64,000 nt of DNA, taken from the NCBI GenBank assembly GCA_036320915.1, contig JAXBDG010000023.1:604150-668149 (forward strand). Direction: 5' to 3'. The notes beneath the pieces are model-generated. The model was not told the DNA's origin. It did no database searches and saw only the letters and a list, made by a program, of their open reading frames with translations. The stretch comes from Linnemannia elongata (Eukaryota > Mortierellomycota > Mortierellomycetes > Mortierellales > Mortierellaceae). The translations under genes were made by a program, and so were the position numbers. Positions within the stretch are counted from its first letter, which is position 1; every line of letters begins with the position of its first letter. Positions 1 through 11,313 of this stretch are shown here, piece after piece.

Positions 1-1132
1 AGGGTGCTGCATGGAGGTTATGAAAGGGGTAAAGAGGACACCTATTTCAGCTTACTACAGTAAGTATCAAAAAAGATGTTAAAGAAGTCGGGCGAAGTGG
101 CATCTCCTCGGCCACAGCACCTGCAATGCAGGCACTAACATACACAGAAATCAACCTAATAGCTCCGATAGGCTGTCTGACTGCACAAAGTGGACCCGCA
201 GAAACAGAGCCCCCGCAAGAGGATATAAGGCTACAAAGCCACTTTTCCCACACCCCAGTAGATTCCAATAGTACATGATCCCTGTCAAGTCCAATGCCCG
301 TACCTTGCCATTGTGGATAATATTAAAGTAATAAGCATATCGGACTTTATTGCGACCGCAGGAGTGTTTGCTTGATGTTAACGGACTGTTGTGTGACACA
401 CCCACTGAGACACGTGCACGTGACTACGATTGTGTGGGGTTCGATGGGTGCTGCGTTTGGCTTTTCCTAAGCCACCACTTTGATGCTCTCGCTAGGATCT
501 CGTAGGTCGTCGGTCTCACCTTCGGCGCCGGCTTCCATCAGTCTTAAGTTGCCCATCGCTCTCAAGTAGCATCTATTCCTGACCTTTATGAGATCATAGA
601 TGTGACTCTTAGTATAGAAAATCTATCATCCTTAGCTCCCGGTTCCCTATAAAATAGCTAGCTTAGCCTTAGGTGGTTCTTTACTTCTTTTTCATTTTCC
701 TTCATAAAGTCGTCCCTTAACCATATCTACTACCCCCGAATGTCCTCTTCGTATTGGGTACTCATCTTCCCTTTCACTCTTTGCACGCTCGTCCTCTTAG
801 AACTCTCACTCATCAGTTCCCCTTCTCCCCTTTGTGTAGTCACTCCTCCCCTTAAGTATCCCTCCACGGGCCTTTCATTCCAACATGGGGAGGTCAGATG
901 TGGCGGGGTTACTAAACGAGGAAGAAGGAGGGAAGAGAGGAACCCCTTCCTACAACCCCTTCAGCCGGAGGCGCGTCGTCAGTACCAGCGAGCATATCTC
1001 AGATAACAGCAGATGGGAGAATGTGTGTGCGTGTATCCCTCTCTCAATCTCACTAGTAATGACGGTAAACTCTCGCGGCTTGCTTGGGTTATCAGAAAGA
1101 AAGATGCTTTATATTAAGAAGTGCTATGTTAA
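1..1132. other. Intergenic, no recognisable gene
   Basis: Short open frames on both strands have no domain, signal peptide or biased composition that I can defend. T/C-rich tracts near 690-850 resemble promoter or leader sequence, but I cannot tie them to a gene. Confidence 0.4.
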
Positions 1133-1381
1133 AACGGTCTATCTGAGGCACTCATGATCAACTCGACTCTAACTACTTTGGATTTGAAGAGAAACAAGAT
1201 CGGAGACAATGGAGCTCGGGCACTGTCTGAGGCACTTAAGACCAATTCGACTCTGACCACTTTGAACTTGGAGAGCAACAATATCGGAAACAACGGAGCC
1301 CAAGCGCTGTCTAGGGCGCTCAAGATCAACTCGACCGTCACCATTTCAGGCCCGGTGTTACCAGACAAGTCTAAGTTGTGA
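1133..1381 (+). pseudogene. LRR (RNI-like) protein fragment
   Basis: The open frame encodes about two and a half leucine-rich repeats of the 28-residue RNI/NLRC type, with NSTLTTLxLxxNxIGxNGAxALSxAL recurring. The frame is entered directly from a TAA at 1130-1132 and already begins mid-repeat (NGLSEAL). After the last repeat it runs into about 12 unrelated residues and stops. Such repeats normally occur in arrays of ten or more, in ribonuclease-inhibitor-like or NLR proteins. This is therefore a relic or a single exon rather than a full gene. An in-frame ATG lies at 1154. The family is recognised from the repeat consensus; the pseudogene status is inferred. Confidence 0.6.
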
Positions 1382-3146
1382 CAACAGGTATAAAAAGACT
1401 CCTCAGATAGAAAATAGTTAGTTCTTTATCTGGTATCGCCATGAAGAACTTTTCTGGTCCCTTCTTGTCCCGCTTTTTCACATCTTGATCAAGGTCCTTT
1501 TCATCTGTTTCCTCTTATCCCTCGGCCTTTCAAACACCCCGACTCAATATACAAACCCTTTAAGCAATGACACTGATCTCTAAGTTTATACGTGAAAAAC
1601 TACATACTGTAATACGCAACTAACACCACATTATGATTTTCGATAAGTTCTACCAGCTACGCAGAGTGTGACAGCAACACAGAGTCCTTCCCCTAACTTC
1701 CAGTGCTTCCCCTTTTTCCACCTCCCTCCGCGAGCGAAGCCGCGGGCTTTTCTCTAGTAAACTTTAAAAGAAGTGTACGTTGTTTCTCTTCGTGAGGCTT
1801 AATCTCTCATGCACATACTTTCAGTTTCTCTGAGAAGTTTGTTCTTCATTTGTTACTTTCACTTCCTCAGTACCGTGCTGCGCTCCTACGTTCTTTCCAT
1901 CTATGCCGTTAGTTTTTTCTCATGCATCTACCGTCTCTCCCTGTGTCCCGTTTCTTTCTCATGCATCAAAGAAAATTAGCAGAGCAATTGGCCAACGTTA
2001 GCTGACCTTCAATTTTAGGTACACGTACATAGGTACTATAAACGTTTTTTTTTCAAAACCGCTCGCAGAATGAAGTGGCCATTCTCAGATGTCTTTCATC
2101 TCGTTAATCTTCCAACCCAAGCATGAGTTTCTTTTGCATGACCCGCGTCTCAGATCGTCAACTGTATCGTCAGCAAAAAGGTCTGAAGGCACACTTTTAT
2201 TCAATCCTTCAAGAGGACAAAGATCCTTGGGGTTTGATTATTTCCCGCTTGTAAACATATCTGGCTCCAATGGGACGTGGTCGAAATGGTGGATTTTCTT
2301 GGAAAATCAAAATTTTGATTGATAATTGCTAACGGATATCATTAACATACGTGTCCACTACGGCCAGCACAGTCAACGCAATTTGATTCTTACGCACTCT
2401 TCCTCGTCATTACCACTTCCACGTAGCCCTCTCCGTCTCCACACCATCACATCGCCCTCCTCGCCAGCATCACCCCTTACATAGCCCAATACTTCACTAG
2501 TATTAAAACCCAACAATCTCATAAACAGAATTTATGATCCTCTATGACTCTTTCCTTTTTAGTAACGCTCTTTCAATGCGGAGGTGTAAGTTTAAAAACG
2601 AAATAACACGCGTCCCTCCTTTGTTATCGAAGCTAACGTCAACCCTTGCCATCGAAAGTCGTCGAGCTCTCCGCAAACTCGTAACCAAATAGCTATCTGA
2701 AAATGGATTGAAGCTGCCTGTCGTTTACTTGTGCGGCGAGTGTGAGATACGACGAATAAATGCCGGAAAATGGCTGTAAGGGGAATGGGGAGAGCGTGAA
2801 TTGCGACGAAGGCAAGCACGACTGAAAGAACTTACACTCGAGAGATAAATATATTTTAGTCATTTTATAGTCCATCAAGAAGGATGTGCCTTCCCATTTG
2901 TTACAAGGTCACGATACCATATCGGGTTCAAAGCTGAAAAAAAATTGGCACAATTTCTCTGTTCGAAATGAGTTCCTAGTCTCACTTTTATTAGCACTGT
3001 GAAATAATACCGCTCTTGTATCCGCGTCGAAAGGGCTCGTCCGCGGAAAACAATGAACAGGGAACTTTTGAACGATTAGGAACAGGGGAGGTTAATCCAT
3101 TCTGACAGCGGCGGGGGTCTATCGCTAATGACAGGCGGCTGATTTT
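1382..3146. other. Intergenic with one dispersed-repeat copy
   Basis: No credible gene is seen. The stretch at 1981-2014 recurs inverted at 24997-25030 (see the repeat entries). Pyrimidine-rich runs around 1490-1560, 1790-1960 and 2380-2520 look like untranslated or leader sequence but have no attached gene. Confidence 0.4.
1981..2014 (+). repeat. Dispersed repeat copy 1
   Basis: Contains the 20-mer ATTGGCCAACGTTAGCTGAC followed by CTTCA. The same 25 bases occur on the opposite strand at 24998-25022, 23 kb away. Flanking bases remain similar for about ten positions on the left and then diverge. It may be the end of a small transposon or a shared regulatory element. Confidence 0.6.
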
Positions 3147-3398
3147 TTACCAGCAGCGTCCAAAACCGCGGATGTCGTTGCAGCAGTCCCTGAAGGAGCC
3201 AACGCTCGAGTGCTTGAGACCCTCGCAGTTTCCGTTACCGTCGTTGAAGGCACCGTTACCGCAGCACGACTGGGTATCAGCCCACTGGTTGCAAACACAG
3301 GCGTTGCATCCGGGAGCTCCGTTGGAGCACTGGCGACCAGCCTCAGCGAAGGTGGCGGCGACGACGAGGAACAATCCGGCGATGGCAGCGAAACGCAT
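3147..3398 (-). CDS. Small secreted cysteine-rich protein, 83 aa
   Basis: The start at 3398 is chosen because it opens on a textbook signal peptide (MRFAAIAGLFLVVAATFAEA) with predicted cleavage before GRQC. The mature part is about 63 residues with ten cysteines, including two CC pairs and a CxxCxC cluster (GCNACVC). That pattern is typical of disulfide-stabilised secreted fungal peptides. An upstream in-frame ATG at 3515 would add 39 residues that destroy the signal peptide; it lies in a likely 5'UTR intron (donor GTAAGTC at 3557, acceptor CAG ending at 3443). A TATA box lies at 3615-3623. I do not recognise the family. It could be an effector, an antimicrobial peptide or a surface protein. 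Confidence 0.8.
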   Translation of the reverse strand: MRFAAIAGLFLVVAATFAEAGRQCSNGAPGCNACVCNQWADTQSCCGNGAFNDGNGNCEGLKHSSVGSFRDCCNDIRGFGRCW

Positions 3399-3614
3399 TT
3401 TGAAGTAGTAGAAAGGTGGGGGGTTGGTGTCTTGGACGGGTTCTGTCAGGATTATTTCCCAATTGAAAGACGGAAAAGATATTAGAACCACTGGATATGA
3501 CATTTCATGTTGCATCGGTCATCTTGTGAGGACGGCTAGGGGAGAGGTGGGACTTACTTGGAGGAATGGAAGTGGAAGATCGGATGAAGAACAAAATGGT
3601 TGCAAAATACCGCT

Positions 3615-3623
3615 CCTTTTATA
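3615..3623 (-). promoter_or_regulatory. TATA box of the Cys-rich secreted peptide gene
   Basis: TATAAAAGG reads on the minus strand about 58 bases upstream of the 5'UTR intron donor and about 217 bases upstream of the ATG. The position suits a transcription start near 3590. Confidence 0.55.
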
Positions 3624-5594
3624 CACAACTGTTCGGATCTGTACCGCTTCGCAGCATCATTCCTTCGTTATTGATTTTGACCGGATTAAATCGATTGAAA
3701 ATTTTCACCGTTGATCGGAAGTGATGATGAATGGTACCATGTCCGGGGCAGCCTCTAAGGTAAAGGTGGCATAGATGAGCATTTAGACTACCTTTTCGCC
3801 CTTGCTAGTATCGGTACTACTCGAGGACGAATATTTGACGCATCTTGCATGCGGTCCGGTTGAACTACAACAACTACATGTGGAAAAGGGTAGGCGGGCT
3901 TGCCAATACCGTTTCTGAACGTTACTGTAAGTTATTCAATCATGCAGCATTTTTGTGGGTATACTTTTTCATGCTGATGGCGCCAGACTGACGATGATCC
4001 TGCGCTGCATGTTTCATAGTGTGGGAGACCGTGACGGTCGAATATGGCGTAACCTGGGCCACTAGGGGCCACTAGGCGGGTCCGCTAATGTGACTGTGAT
4101 TCATGCATATGTGGGCGCAAACTTGTGTCTATGCGGGATTTGTTTTTCCAAGAGGCAGTTGATACCTCCTCACATGTACACAGGGCATACAACGGTTTTC
4201 TAGCGCAATATGCCATCATGCAGAATCAATTATTCATCCCTTCGAATGTCAGGCTCCTTTTTTTTTTTTTGGTACGTATGCCTTTTACGATGGTTGTACT
4301 TCCAGCCTCCAAAGTGACAAATCCTTTTTTGTTTCTTATGTCTCACTAATACGCACAAAAGAGGGAAGAGAGCAACGAATCTGGCCACCTTTTTTTTCTT
4401 AGATCCCACAACATCGTCGAGCTCCATGTCGACATGAGCGTTGAGCGTCCGAAGTAATGAAGCAATTTTCAAAGTGGCATTCACTTAATGCGATTAATGA
4501 GTTCATGGGGAAAAAAAGGAGATGATGTCCCTCTCACCAAAGCCTCCTCGTTTTCATGTTTACATTGGGAATGATCTCATAGCATTATTTTTTGTAGAAC
4601 GTGAAGGGAACAATGACCCTAAACGAAAGCGTGTGAAAATCTGGAACATAAAAGTTCCAGAATCAATAGAAGGATACCAGCATGTCCAATAGGGTTCTTC
4701 TGTCCATAAGGAGACGTGTTAAACTGGGTCATCGGAAACACGTTCCTGCCGTTTGTTTCACAGAACAAAATATTAGAAGTCCGGAAGAGGTAGCGGGACG
4801 ACTGCATGCAATTAATAGTCAACCGCTTGATGCTCAACAACAGAAAAATTGTGCTGCAGGTACGGGATAAAGAAATCCAAAAGCCTCTAAGCCGCACGGA
4901 CAGCTTGATTCTTTTTTTTTTTTTTGCTCTATGGAAAGATGAGATCTCAATCGTTTGCGATTCTATTCCGCATGGACTTTAGGCAGAGTACCTGGTTGCA
5001 CTAGGGTGTCGAACCAATGCAGTATTGACGCACGAACAGTCCCGGACCAATTTTCTCTTCCTTTTTTATTTTGGTTGGTACTCCGCTACCTGCGCATATA
5101 CGTCCTCAACCACCACCACTCGCAAACATTTTTTTGAGCCTTAGTTTTACTTGGTACTCAAAATACACAAAAAAAAGATAGAAAAAGAAAAAAAAATGCT
5201 AGAATCAAAGGCATCATTTCACACGTGCAAGCAGAGTCGGTTTTACGGGGTTTCCTGACTTTTCTTGCGCAATTTTTTTTCATGCAAATAAGACTTCTAT
5301 CATTATTACCGTTCTCTATGTGACAAAAGTGTCGGCTCAAAATGTGTGCCATTGGCTCAAGGCGCGTCCACGTTGTAGGTCGGTGTCCATCTCTCAAATA
5401 TGAAAGCAAAAAGTGGGTTATGCTCTTCTATTTCAATGAGGGTGGAGGGTGTAGGTTGGAAAAAAATGACGCGGAGCCTCTCCTTTCTGTCCACCAAACG
5501 CTGGAGACGGATGAAACCATTCGATCCTTCATGACAAATATTGACGGAAAACTAGAGATTTTTTGGAAATTGTGGTTTATTTCCGATACGATCC
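3624..5594. other. Intergenic, nothing recognised
   Basis: This stretch is AT-rich with homopolymer T and A runs (4260, 4390, 4912, 5175). A short tandem duplication of GGGGCCACTAG lies near 4063-4078. The small open frames have no support. Confidence 0.4.
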
Positions 5595-7005
5595 TTACCT
5601 TGAGGTGGAGACAAACTTGATTACCATCTTTAGTTTTACTATATCATACACGATTTCTGAGATTCCCTCAAAAAAGTCGTCCAGGTTTGAAAGGTTATAT
5701 ATACCATCACATCCTCAATCCCAGTCGCAGGATCTCTCCTGATATGTGTAACTGGATTACCTCGTTGGACACCAGGGAACTCGAGATGAATTCGGAGTAT
5801 GCCTTTGAGGTTGGAGGGAGTACCCAAAGTTACAAAGTCTTCTCGAATACCTCCAGAAGATTGGTTTACCTTGATACCGTCCTGTTTTAAGAAACGCGCT
5901 CGAATATCGTTAGAGGTTTCGTTGGACTTGTGGGTGACTTTTTAGACAATCGTTGTAGAGGTTGATCGCAAGAGAGCTAGCGTAACGGTTTTCAGAGAAA
6001 AACCAAGCTCCATCCGGACGTCTGCCATCATTGGCAATAAGCATCTTATTGGAAGAGCACTCAGAGAGGAAAGTGAGATCTGCGCGAACATCAATGGTAG
6101 TGTAGCCTAATCCGTTGGCTGTATTAGTCTCGTCAATCTGGAGGTCGAGTTTGTCATAGTAAGTCGGTAATGTGACGACTTGAAGGAAGAGAATATCAAC
6201 CAAGCGGTAGCTATTAAAGCGTTGGAGTGACCGAGGGACAAGTGGTTCGAAAGCATCTCTCTTTAAAGTGGAGGCAATCCTAAAGTTGGTGATAATCTGA
6301 AATATCTGATCCAAATAGTCCAAGACGTCGGATCTTCGCCTGTAGCATTCAGATCTTCTTCCACTGCCTCGACTACCATTGGCTCGTCGATGACCGAGTG
6401 AACACCGTCAGTATGCGGTCGCAGTCTGTGAAGGGCCTTGTCCACAAAGTTGGGCCGATCCTTGCCCGCAAAGGATATTTTGCCACCATGGAGATGATAG
6501 GCCAAGACTATTCGTGAAAGAAGACGATCCATCCTGCCTGGTTGGTGATTGGCGAAAATAGCGCTTACCCCTCTCAGAGGTCTATTCATGGTATGCTCAA
6601 TCGACTTGCCAATAGCGGCTTGCTTTGAGTTCTCAGGAGAGAGAGGTAAGGTGAGACCAGATCCGTGGAACCCGGACTGAGTCTGGTATAGATACCAAAG
6701 ACAACATTCTTATTCTTGATCAGGGCGGAGGACAAGATGAGCTTACCAGCCAAAATTCTGTTTGCCGCAACTTGCGCCTCATCCAGAGCAAAGGCAACTC
6801 CAAGTCGCCCTTGGAAGAAGAAAGCTCCGAATGTTGGCTTGTACTTGAGTGAGCAAGGCCTTAAATGTACTGTGGTCGAATTCCTTCAGCTTGCGTACCA
6901 AGTGTTTGATAGAAAAGGCACCATTGGTGGTCTACTCACGGAAGAGCTGCCGAGGCTCTAGAATAGGATTGTCGTTGAGGAGATGCTGACGGAGACGTTT
7001 GTGAG
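5595..7005 (-). pseudogene. Decayed Crinkler-like (CRN) effector gene
   Basis: Read on the minus strand in shifting frames, this region shows the layout I associate with C-terminal parts of fungal Crinkler-type proteins (NTPase plus REase-fold nuclease). A segment near 6640-6845 contains AFALDEAQVAA, a Walker-B-like ALDEAQ motif. Near 6330-6590 is a helical NTPase segment. Near 5930-6320 is a nuclease-like segment with RPDGAWFF and SLAIN, where the family usually has a catalytic Lys in AIK. The family's conserved tail (GILRIHLEFP, VTHI, EDVMVYI) ends at a TAA at 5595-5597. Frameshifts near 5705, 5935, 6320 and 6800, plus in-frame stops further upstream, break the gene. No N-terminal CRN header was found. 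The family is recalled from memory, not searched. Confidence 0.55.
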
Positions 7006-7432
7006 GTGGACAGTGGAGGGGATGATACTACTAGGTCTGCTTAATCCTCTGACAGCGACAATGATGAAGCAGAGGAAGAAAAAGACAAAGACAGTCAAGT
7101 GCAAGCTCTGGATGAACATAAGGAGGACAACCAAATGAAGGAAGAGGAGGAAGAAGAAGAGGAGTTGCAACTCTTACCGGCAAGAACTCGCTACTTTTTT
7201 CCTTGTACAGGCAAGGCACAGACGTAGATATTGATTTTCGATCAACCATATAGGGCTTTTGTCATTTTCAAGCAAAGAGGAAGTGTTTTTTGACCTGGGA
7301 GGTTTGCAGCAGTGTTTATTGCCCATGCAAAACCTACTACCCCTGACTGCATCAAAAAATACTCCATCTCATATGTAAAAAATTATGAGCGAAGTCAATG
7401 TGGCAAATGAGTATAGCAACCTGCAACTTTCA
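7006..7432. other. Intergenic with an acidic-coding tract
   Basis: On the plus strand, 7040-7228 could encode an Asp/Glu/Lys-rich run, but a TAA lies just upstream and there is no start codon or splice-supported exon. I treat it as low-complexity DNA. Confidence 0.3.
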
Positions 7433-7729
7433 CTATACAAGAGAGGAAGGAGAGTGAGGGAGACGACTACGACGACGAAGGATGCCACCGCTGTCATTGG
7501 GGTTGCCTTGTTTGGGACCAACGGCGGTGAATGAGCCATCAGCATTTTGACTGGCATTCTCCGCTGGAGCAGCTAGTTATTTCAAAAGGGAGGGACAAGG
7601 TTATTTAGAGGTGGTCCAAAAAGAGAACATCGAACTGTAGTGCTCTTACAGTGACTGGTTGTTACCTCTCGCAGTGTCTGCCATTGTGGCAATGATGCAA
7701 AGTGTAAACATAATCAATATTGTCTTCAT
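7433..7729 (-). CDS. Two-exon small secreted peptide, 67 aa
   Basis: Exon 1 (7666-7729) encodes a signal peptide, MKTILIMFTLCIIATMADTA. It ends at donor GTAACA (7665). The acceptor TAG at 7573-7575 opens exon 2 (7433-7572), and the phases agree (1+2). The spliced product is 67 residues. The mature part is Asn/Gly/Ser/Asp-rich (APAENASQNADGSF, then GPKQGNPNDSGG) and ends in a basic tail (ILRRRSRLPHSP). It has no cysteines and no known domain. In the +1 frame exon 2 would end in a hydrophobic stretch (ASFVVVVVSLTLLPLL) resembling a GPI-anchor signal, so a one-base indel could be hiding the true C-terminus. Confidence 0.6.
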
Positions 7730-8512
7730 TGTTGGTAGTTGCTTTGGGGTCGGGGAGCCTTGGCTGTTGTATTTGGGACAGGAGAGGGTGAGAGGAGTGG
7801 AAAGAGGTAGAGAGAGAGAGAAGAGAATGCAGTTTGAGTGGCAGGTTTTTATCTGGAATTAATGGATAGGGTGTGGTGTGGTGATGATTAGACGTCGCCT
7901 TCCCCATGTTGTTGGAATGTAGTGGAGAAAAGGAGTGCCCTTGCGATATCCTCGCAGTAACAAGGGCACAATGAGGAAAAATATCACGGAGTTGCTTTGC
8001 TCGACAGCAGGAGAATGAAAAAAGTCAAGGAGAGAGAGTGAGGGAGAGAGAGAGAGTGAGTGAGAGAGTGCAAAGGCAAGGGGTTAAAAATTTGAGGGGT
8101 AGGTTACTTGGTCTGACTGACCCTATGCTGCGCTTGTTGATCATTTGCTTTCTCCTGTTTCAACCGCCTACTGCTTTTGCAAGGCAGACATATGCTCGCA
8201 ATTTACGCTTCCAGCGACCATCCAAAGATGTGGGTAAACTGGCTAAACAGAGTTCCTTTTTTGTCAACACGCTACTGTCTTCTGTTTACTGTCTACAGTA
8301 CTGTCCTTGGTGAAGCTGATTGAGTCTCACCGATCCCGAGGAAGATAAACTACAAACCACATCCTCCTGGTCTCTACCGTCCCTTTTGTAAGGGCCAAGA
8401 ATGTAAAGACATATGATTAAGTATAGTAGATCTAAATGGATATGTTCGTTCTTATTCTACGTTTATTATAGTGCAATCAAGCATCCAGGAAATAAAAACG
8501 CCGAACAAACCA
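7730..8512. other. Intergenic
   Basis: This is the promoter side of the small secreted peptide gene and the 3' side of the first F-box gene. It contains GA-rich runs near 7800-7830 and 8028-8070. No gene is recognised. Confidence 0.4.
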
Positions 8513-10483
8513 TCACAGATAAAGGTTACCGTAGAGGGAAGGAACCATGACAAGGTTAGGACGCCGTGTCTGCAACAGTTGCAACACCTCAGGAATATCA
8601 TCTATTGGCGTTCCCTCCTCTTGGTAGTTGTGCCCTTTTGGCAAGAAATGTGCTACCCTCAGAGCCGGGAAATGTTCCACAAACCAATCGACATCTCGCT
8701 CGCCCATCTTCGCCTCCTCTGCCATATGCCTCCATACAATCGATCCTCGGAGTTTCTGCAACTTGGTCAGTCTGGCGAATTCGGATAAGTAACCCAGTCT
8801 TGTCGAAGGATTCTCGAGGACTAGCATCCCAGGAAGACAGTTCTTTTCAAAGGGAACCTCCTGCATATGTTCGAGAGCGACCTCTGAAGGGATGTGAATC
8901 GAGGCGGCCGATCTCAGATCCAACACTCGGAGCTCAGTCAGCGATCCGATCTGGGCGTAGAACTTGCCCAACATCTCCCAGTGTGCATGATCGTCCCCCC
9001 TCCACCACGTCTTGCTTGGATCAGTCAAGTAAAAGGGACTCTTGCCGTCGGGCGTCAACTTGACTGGGATGCTGAGGGTCCGGATCCTGATGCATGCCCA
9101 CTTGTCCATGATAGCATCTTCCAGTGTTAGACAGCATTTGGTGGAGTAAAACTCTGAAAGCTCAAGAATTTCCAGCGCCTGACATTGTGTAAGAACTGTC
9201 CTGAGAACTGCACTCGCTAGAGTGCGGCAGCTCATTAGCTCAATCCTCTGAAGTGTCTCCGAATGTCGGGTCCAAGCAGCCCCTAGTCTGTCGGGAAAGT
9301 AGTCCACATATGCAAACAACTGAAAGCTCTTCAGCTGCTGACCGGGGATCGCTTCCATCATGCTCATCATCGATGCTCCCTTATTGTCTTCAAAAGGTCT
9401 CAGCATTCTGAGGCTGGTGATTAGAGAGCAGTGCTTGCCAATTGTCTCCGCTACCTTCTCAGAGACTTCCATGTCCCTGAGGGAAGGGATCGAGAGAGAT
9501 TCTAATGCCGGACAATGCTCCAAAATCCTGCAGAGAAGACGTGCTTGATATCCTGCATACGATGATGGGATGTCGAGAATCTTCAGATAACGCAAGGGTT
9601 CCTTCCGCAGAACTAAAGGCCCTTGTCCATAATCCCAGTCACTCTCCCAAGGATCTAGCTGTAATATCTTTTCTCGGTCCTCGATGAGCGAAAGCATATA
9701 GAGTTCTTCCAAGGAACCAGGGCAACTAAAGAAGATCACCTCAAGAGCTCGAAAGGCGATATGATCCGGCGCCAGACCATTCAGTCGTAAAGTCCTGAGT
9801 TGTCGCAGTCCAGAGATCGTCCGACAGAGGTCCCGCACCACCTTCGAAGAGTTGAGATCCAATGACCGGAGATCTAAATGCACAAGCGTCGAACTGTTAA
9901 GACGGAGCAGCCAAAATGTTTGATGATGATGAGGCCCGTGAAGACATCCCGATGGTAGGTCGGCGTTGCTGCCACCATAAGCATCGGTGCCGATGAATGC
10001 CTTGTATTTGGTTAGCCGACGAAGTGGGGGCAGGGGGGCGGTGGGTAGCGACTTTGATATCTCCATTCCTCCACAGCCGGGATGAGTGAGGGCATTTGTC
10101 GAAATGGTGTCTTGCTCCGTATCCTCTAGTGCATCCGGTCCTGCTGACGAACTTGTGGGAATTGTGTTGAAGTAGGCCAAGACGGCGTGGAAGTAAAACC
10201 AAGAAAAGTCGGCCTTCCAGTACACAGCGCGGACGGTATTGATATTGTTGTAGAGTGCCTGAAGTCCTTCGGGTGAGGCCAGGAGACGTGCTTGGGCAGT
10301 GTTGGCATTGTTTAAAAAGTTCTTTCCAAGAAGATGAATGGAATGCCACAGTAAGGGTGTGCAGGTGGAACACAGACGTCGGTTCACGAGGCTGAGGTGG
10401 ACGATGTTCTGCCGGGAGAGGTGTGGAGTGACGAGGGCGATCAGTTCTGGGAGGTTGAAGAATGATTCGCAAGCCGTGGTCAT
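8513..10483 (-). CDS. F-box/LRR-like protein (paralog 1), 656 aa
   Basis: The start at 10483 is chosen because the protein then begins MTTACESFFNLPELIALV, matching the paralog at 13039-14871 (MTAACERVIAIPELLASL). The frame continues 67 codons further upstream without that similarity. Residues 5-45 form an F-box-like helical module (LPELI...HLS...LVNRRLC...PLLWHSI). The rest is an irregular leucine-rich solenoid with conserved blocks such as VVRDLCRTIS, LRTLRL, FSCPGSL and ESDWD. F-box proteins bring substrates to SCF ubiquitin ligases through Skp1; the LRR part would bind the target, which is unknown. The gene is intronless. It is the first of three tandem same-strand paralogs. Confidence 0.85.
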   Translation of the reverse strand: MTTACESFFNLPELIALVTPHLSRQNIVHLSLVNRRLCSTCTPLLWHSIHLLGKNFLNNANTAQARLLASPEGLQALYNNINTVRAVYWKADFSWFYFHAVLAYFNTIPTSSSAGPDALEDTEQDTISTNALTHPGCGGMEISKSLPTAPLPPLRRLTKYKAFIGTDAYGGSNADLPSGCLHGPHHHQTFWLLRLNSSTLVHLDLRSLDLNSSKVVRDLCRTISGLRQLRTLRLNGLAPDHIAFRALEVIFFSCPGSLEELYMLSLIEDREKILQLDPWESDWDYGQGPLVLRKEPLRYLKILDIPSSYAGYQARLLCRILEHCPALESLSIPSLRDMEVSEKVAETIGKHCSLITSLRMLRPFEDNKGASMMSMMEAIPGQQLKSFQLFAYVDYFPDRLGAAWTRHSETLQRIELMSCRTLASAVLRTVLTQCQALEILELSEFYSTKCCLTLEDAIMDKWACIRIRTLSIPVKLTPDGKSPFYLTDPSKTWWRGDDHAHWEMLGKFYAQIGSLTELRVLDLRSAASIHIPSEVALEHMQEVPFEKNCLPGMLVLENPSTRLGYLSEFARLTKLQKLRGSIVWRHMAEEAKMGERDVDWFVEHFPALRVAHFLPKGHNYQEEGTPIDDIPEVLQLLQTRRPNLVMVPSLYGNLYL

Positions 10484-11313
10484 CGTGTGGATATTGGTGG
10501 TTGGGCGAGTCCTGATGATGGCAATGAAATTGAATAGAGTAGAGGAGAGATTCAAACAGACGAATAAATCGGTGGTGTATTTGTTTGCTCTTTTTTTGTA
10601 TGCGGGAGAAGTACACATAGACTTTAAGAGGAAGTGGACAGGGCCGTGAGAGCTATGAAAATTGACAGTCCCACAGGAGAGCAAGGACGAGAAGGACAGG
10701 GCACGGTTGGAAGAAAGGGAAGAGTGGGAATATATAGCAATAGGTCATATGAGGTGCCAGCACCAACACCACGAACCTGATGCCGAGCAAAGGCAATAGC
10801 TGATATTATGCCTGATGATGGTGGCACTGACACCCGTCCAATCCGGATGCGCTAGTCGGTGCCTGGTTCCTGAGTCGAAAAACACGTGTGGATGCGATGA
10901 AGTGACTGTTAATGGTACTTCCCTCGTCTGAAAGTGACAAAAGGGTCAAGTACAAGGAAAACACCAACCCACCTGCAAACATACACATTCCTTCATTTAA
11001 CAAAGGAATCCCCCATCTTCACAGTCTTCACATCCCCAGGACTGTTCGCCATCTTTACGTAGAAAGTCGACTTTCAGCATGCCTTAGTTCTCAAGGATGA
11101 ACCGTTTCATCCGCAACGCCCTCCTTCCGCACTTTTGATACACCTCAACCTACTCCTCCTCAAGAGTGAACCCAGCCTTTCACTTAAACCCTATAGACTA
11201 CTGCGACGTTGCTTTTTGATCCTTTGATGTCGGCTCTTTCAATCCTTTGATTCATTAGAATTCGAGGTCATGTTGTCGATGCTTTGTTCATTTGTACGAT
11301 TTTGAGTTTTATT
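10484..11313. other. Intergenic, F-box promoter region
   Basis: The stretch upstream of F-box paralog 1 has open frames on both strands with no domain content. A TATATA-like run sits near 10730. Nothing else is recognised. Confidence 0.35.

Noticed and set aside
7040..7228. Acidic plus-strand coding tract
   Set aside because: It is preceded in frame by a stop and has no start codon or convincing splice acceptor.
8566..10649. Plus-strand open frames opposite F-box paralog 1
   Set aside because: They are antisense shadows of a strongly supported gene and have no domains of their own.
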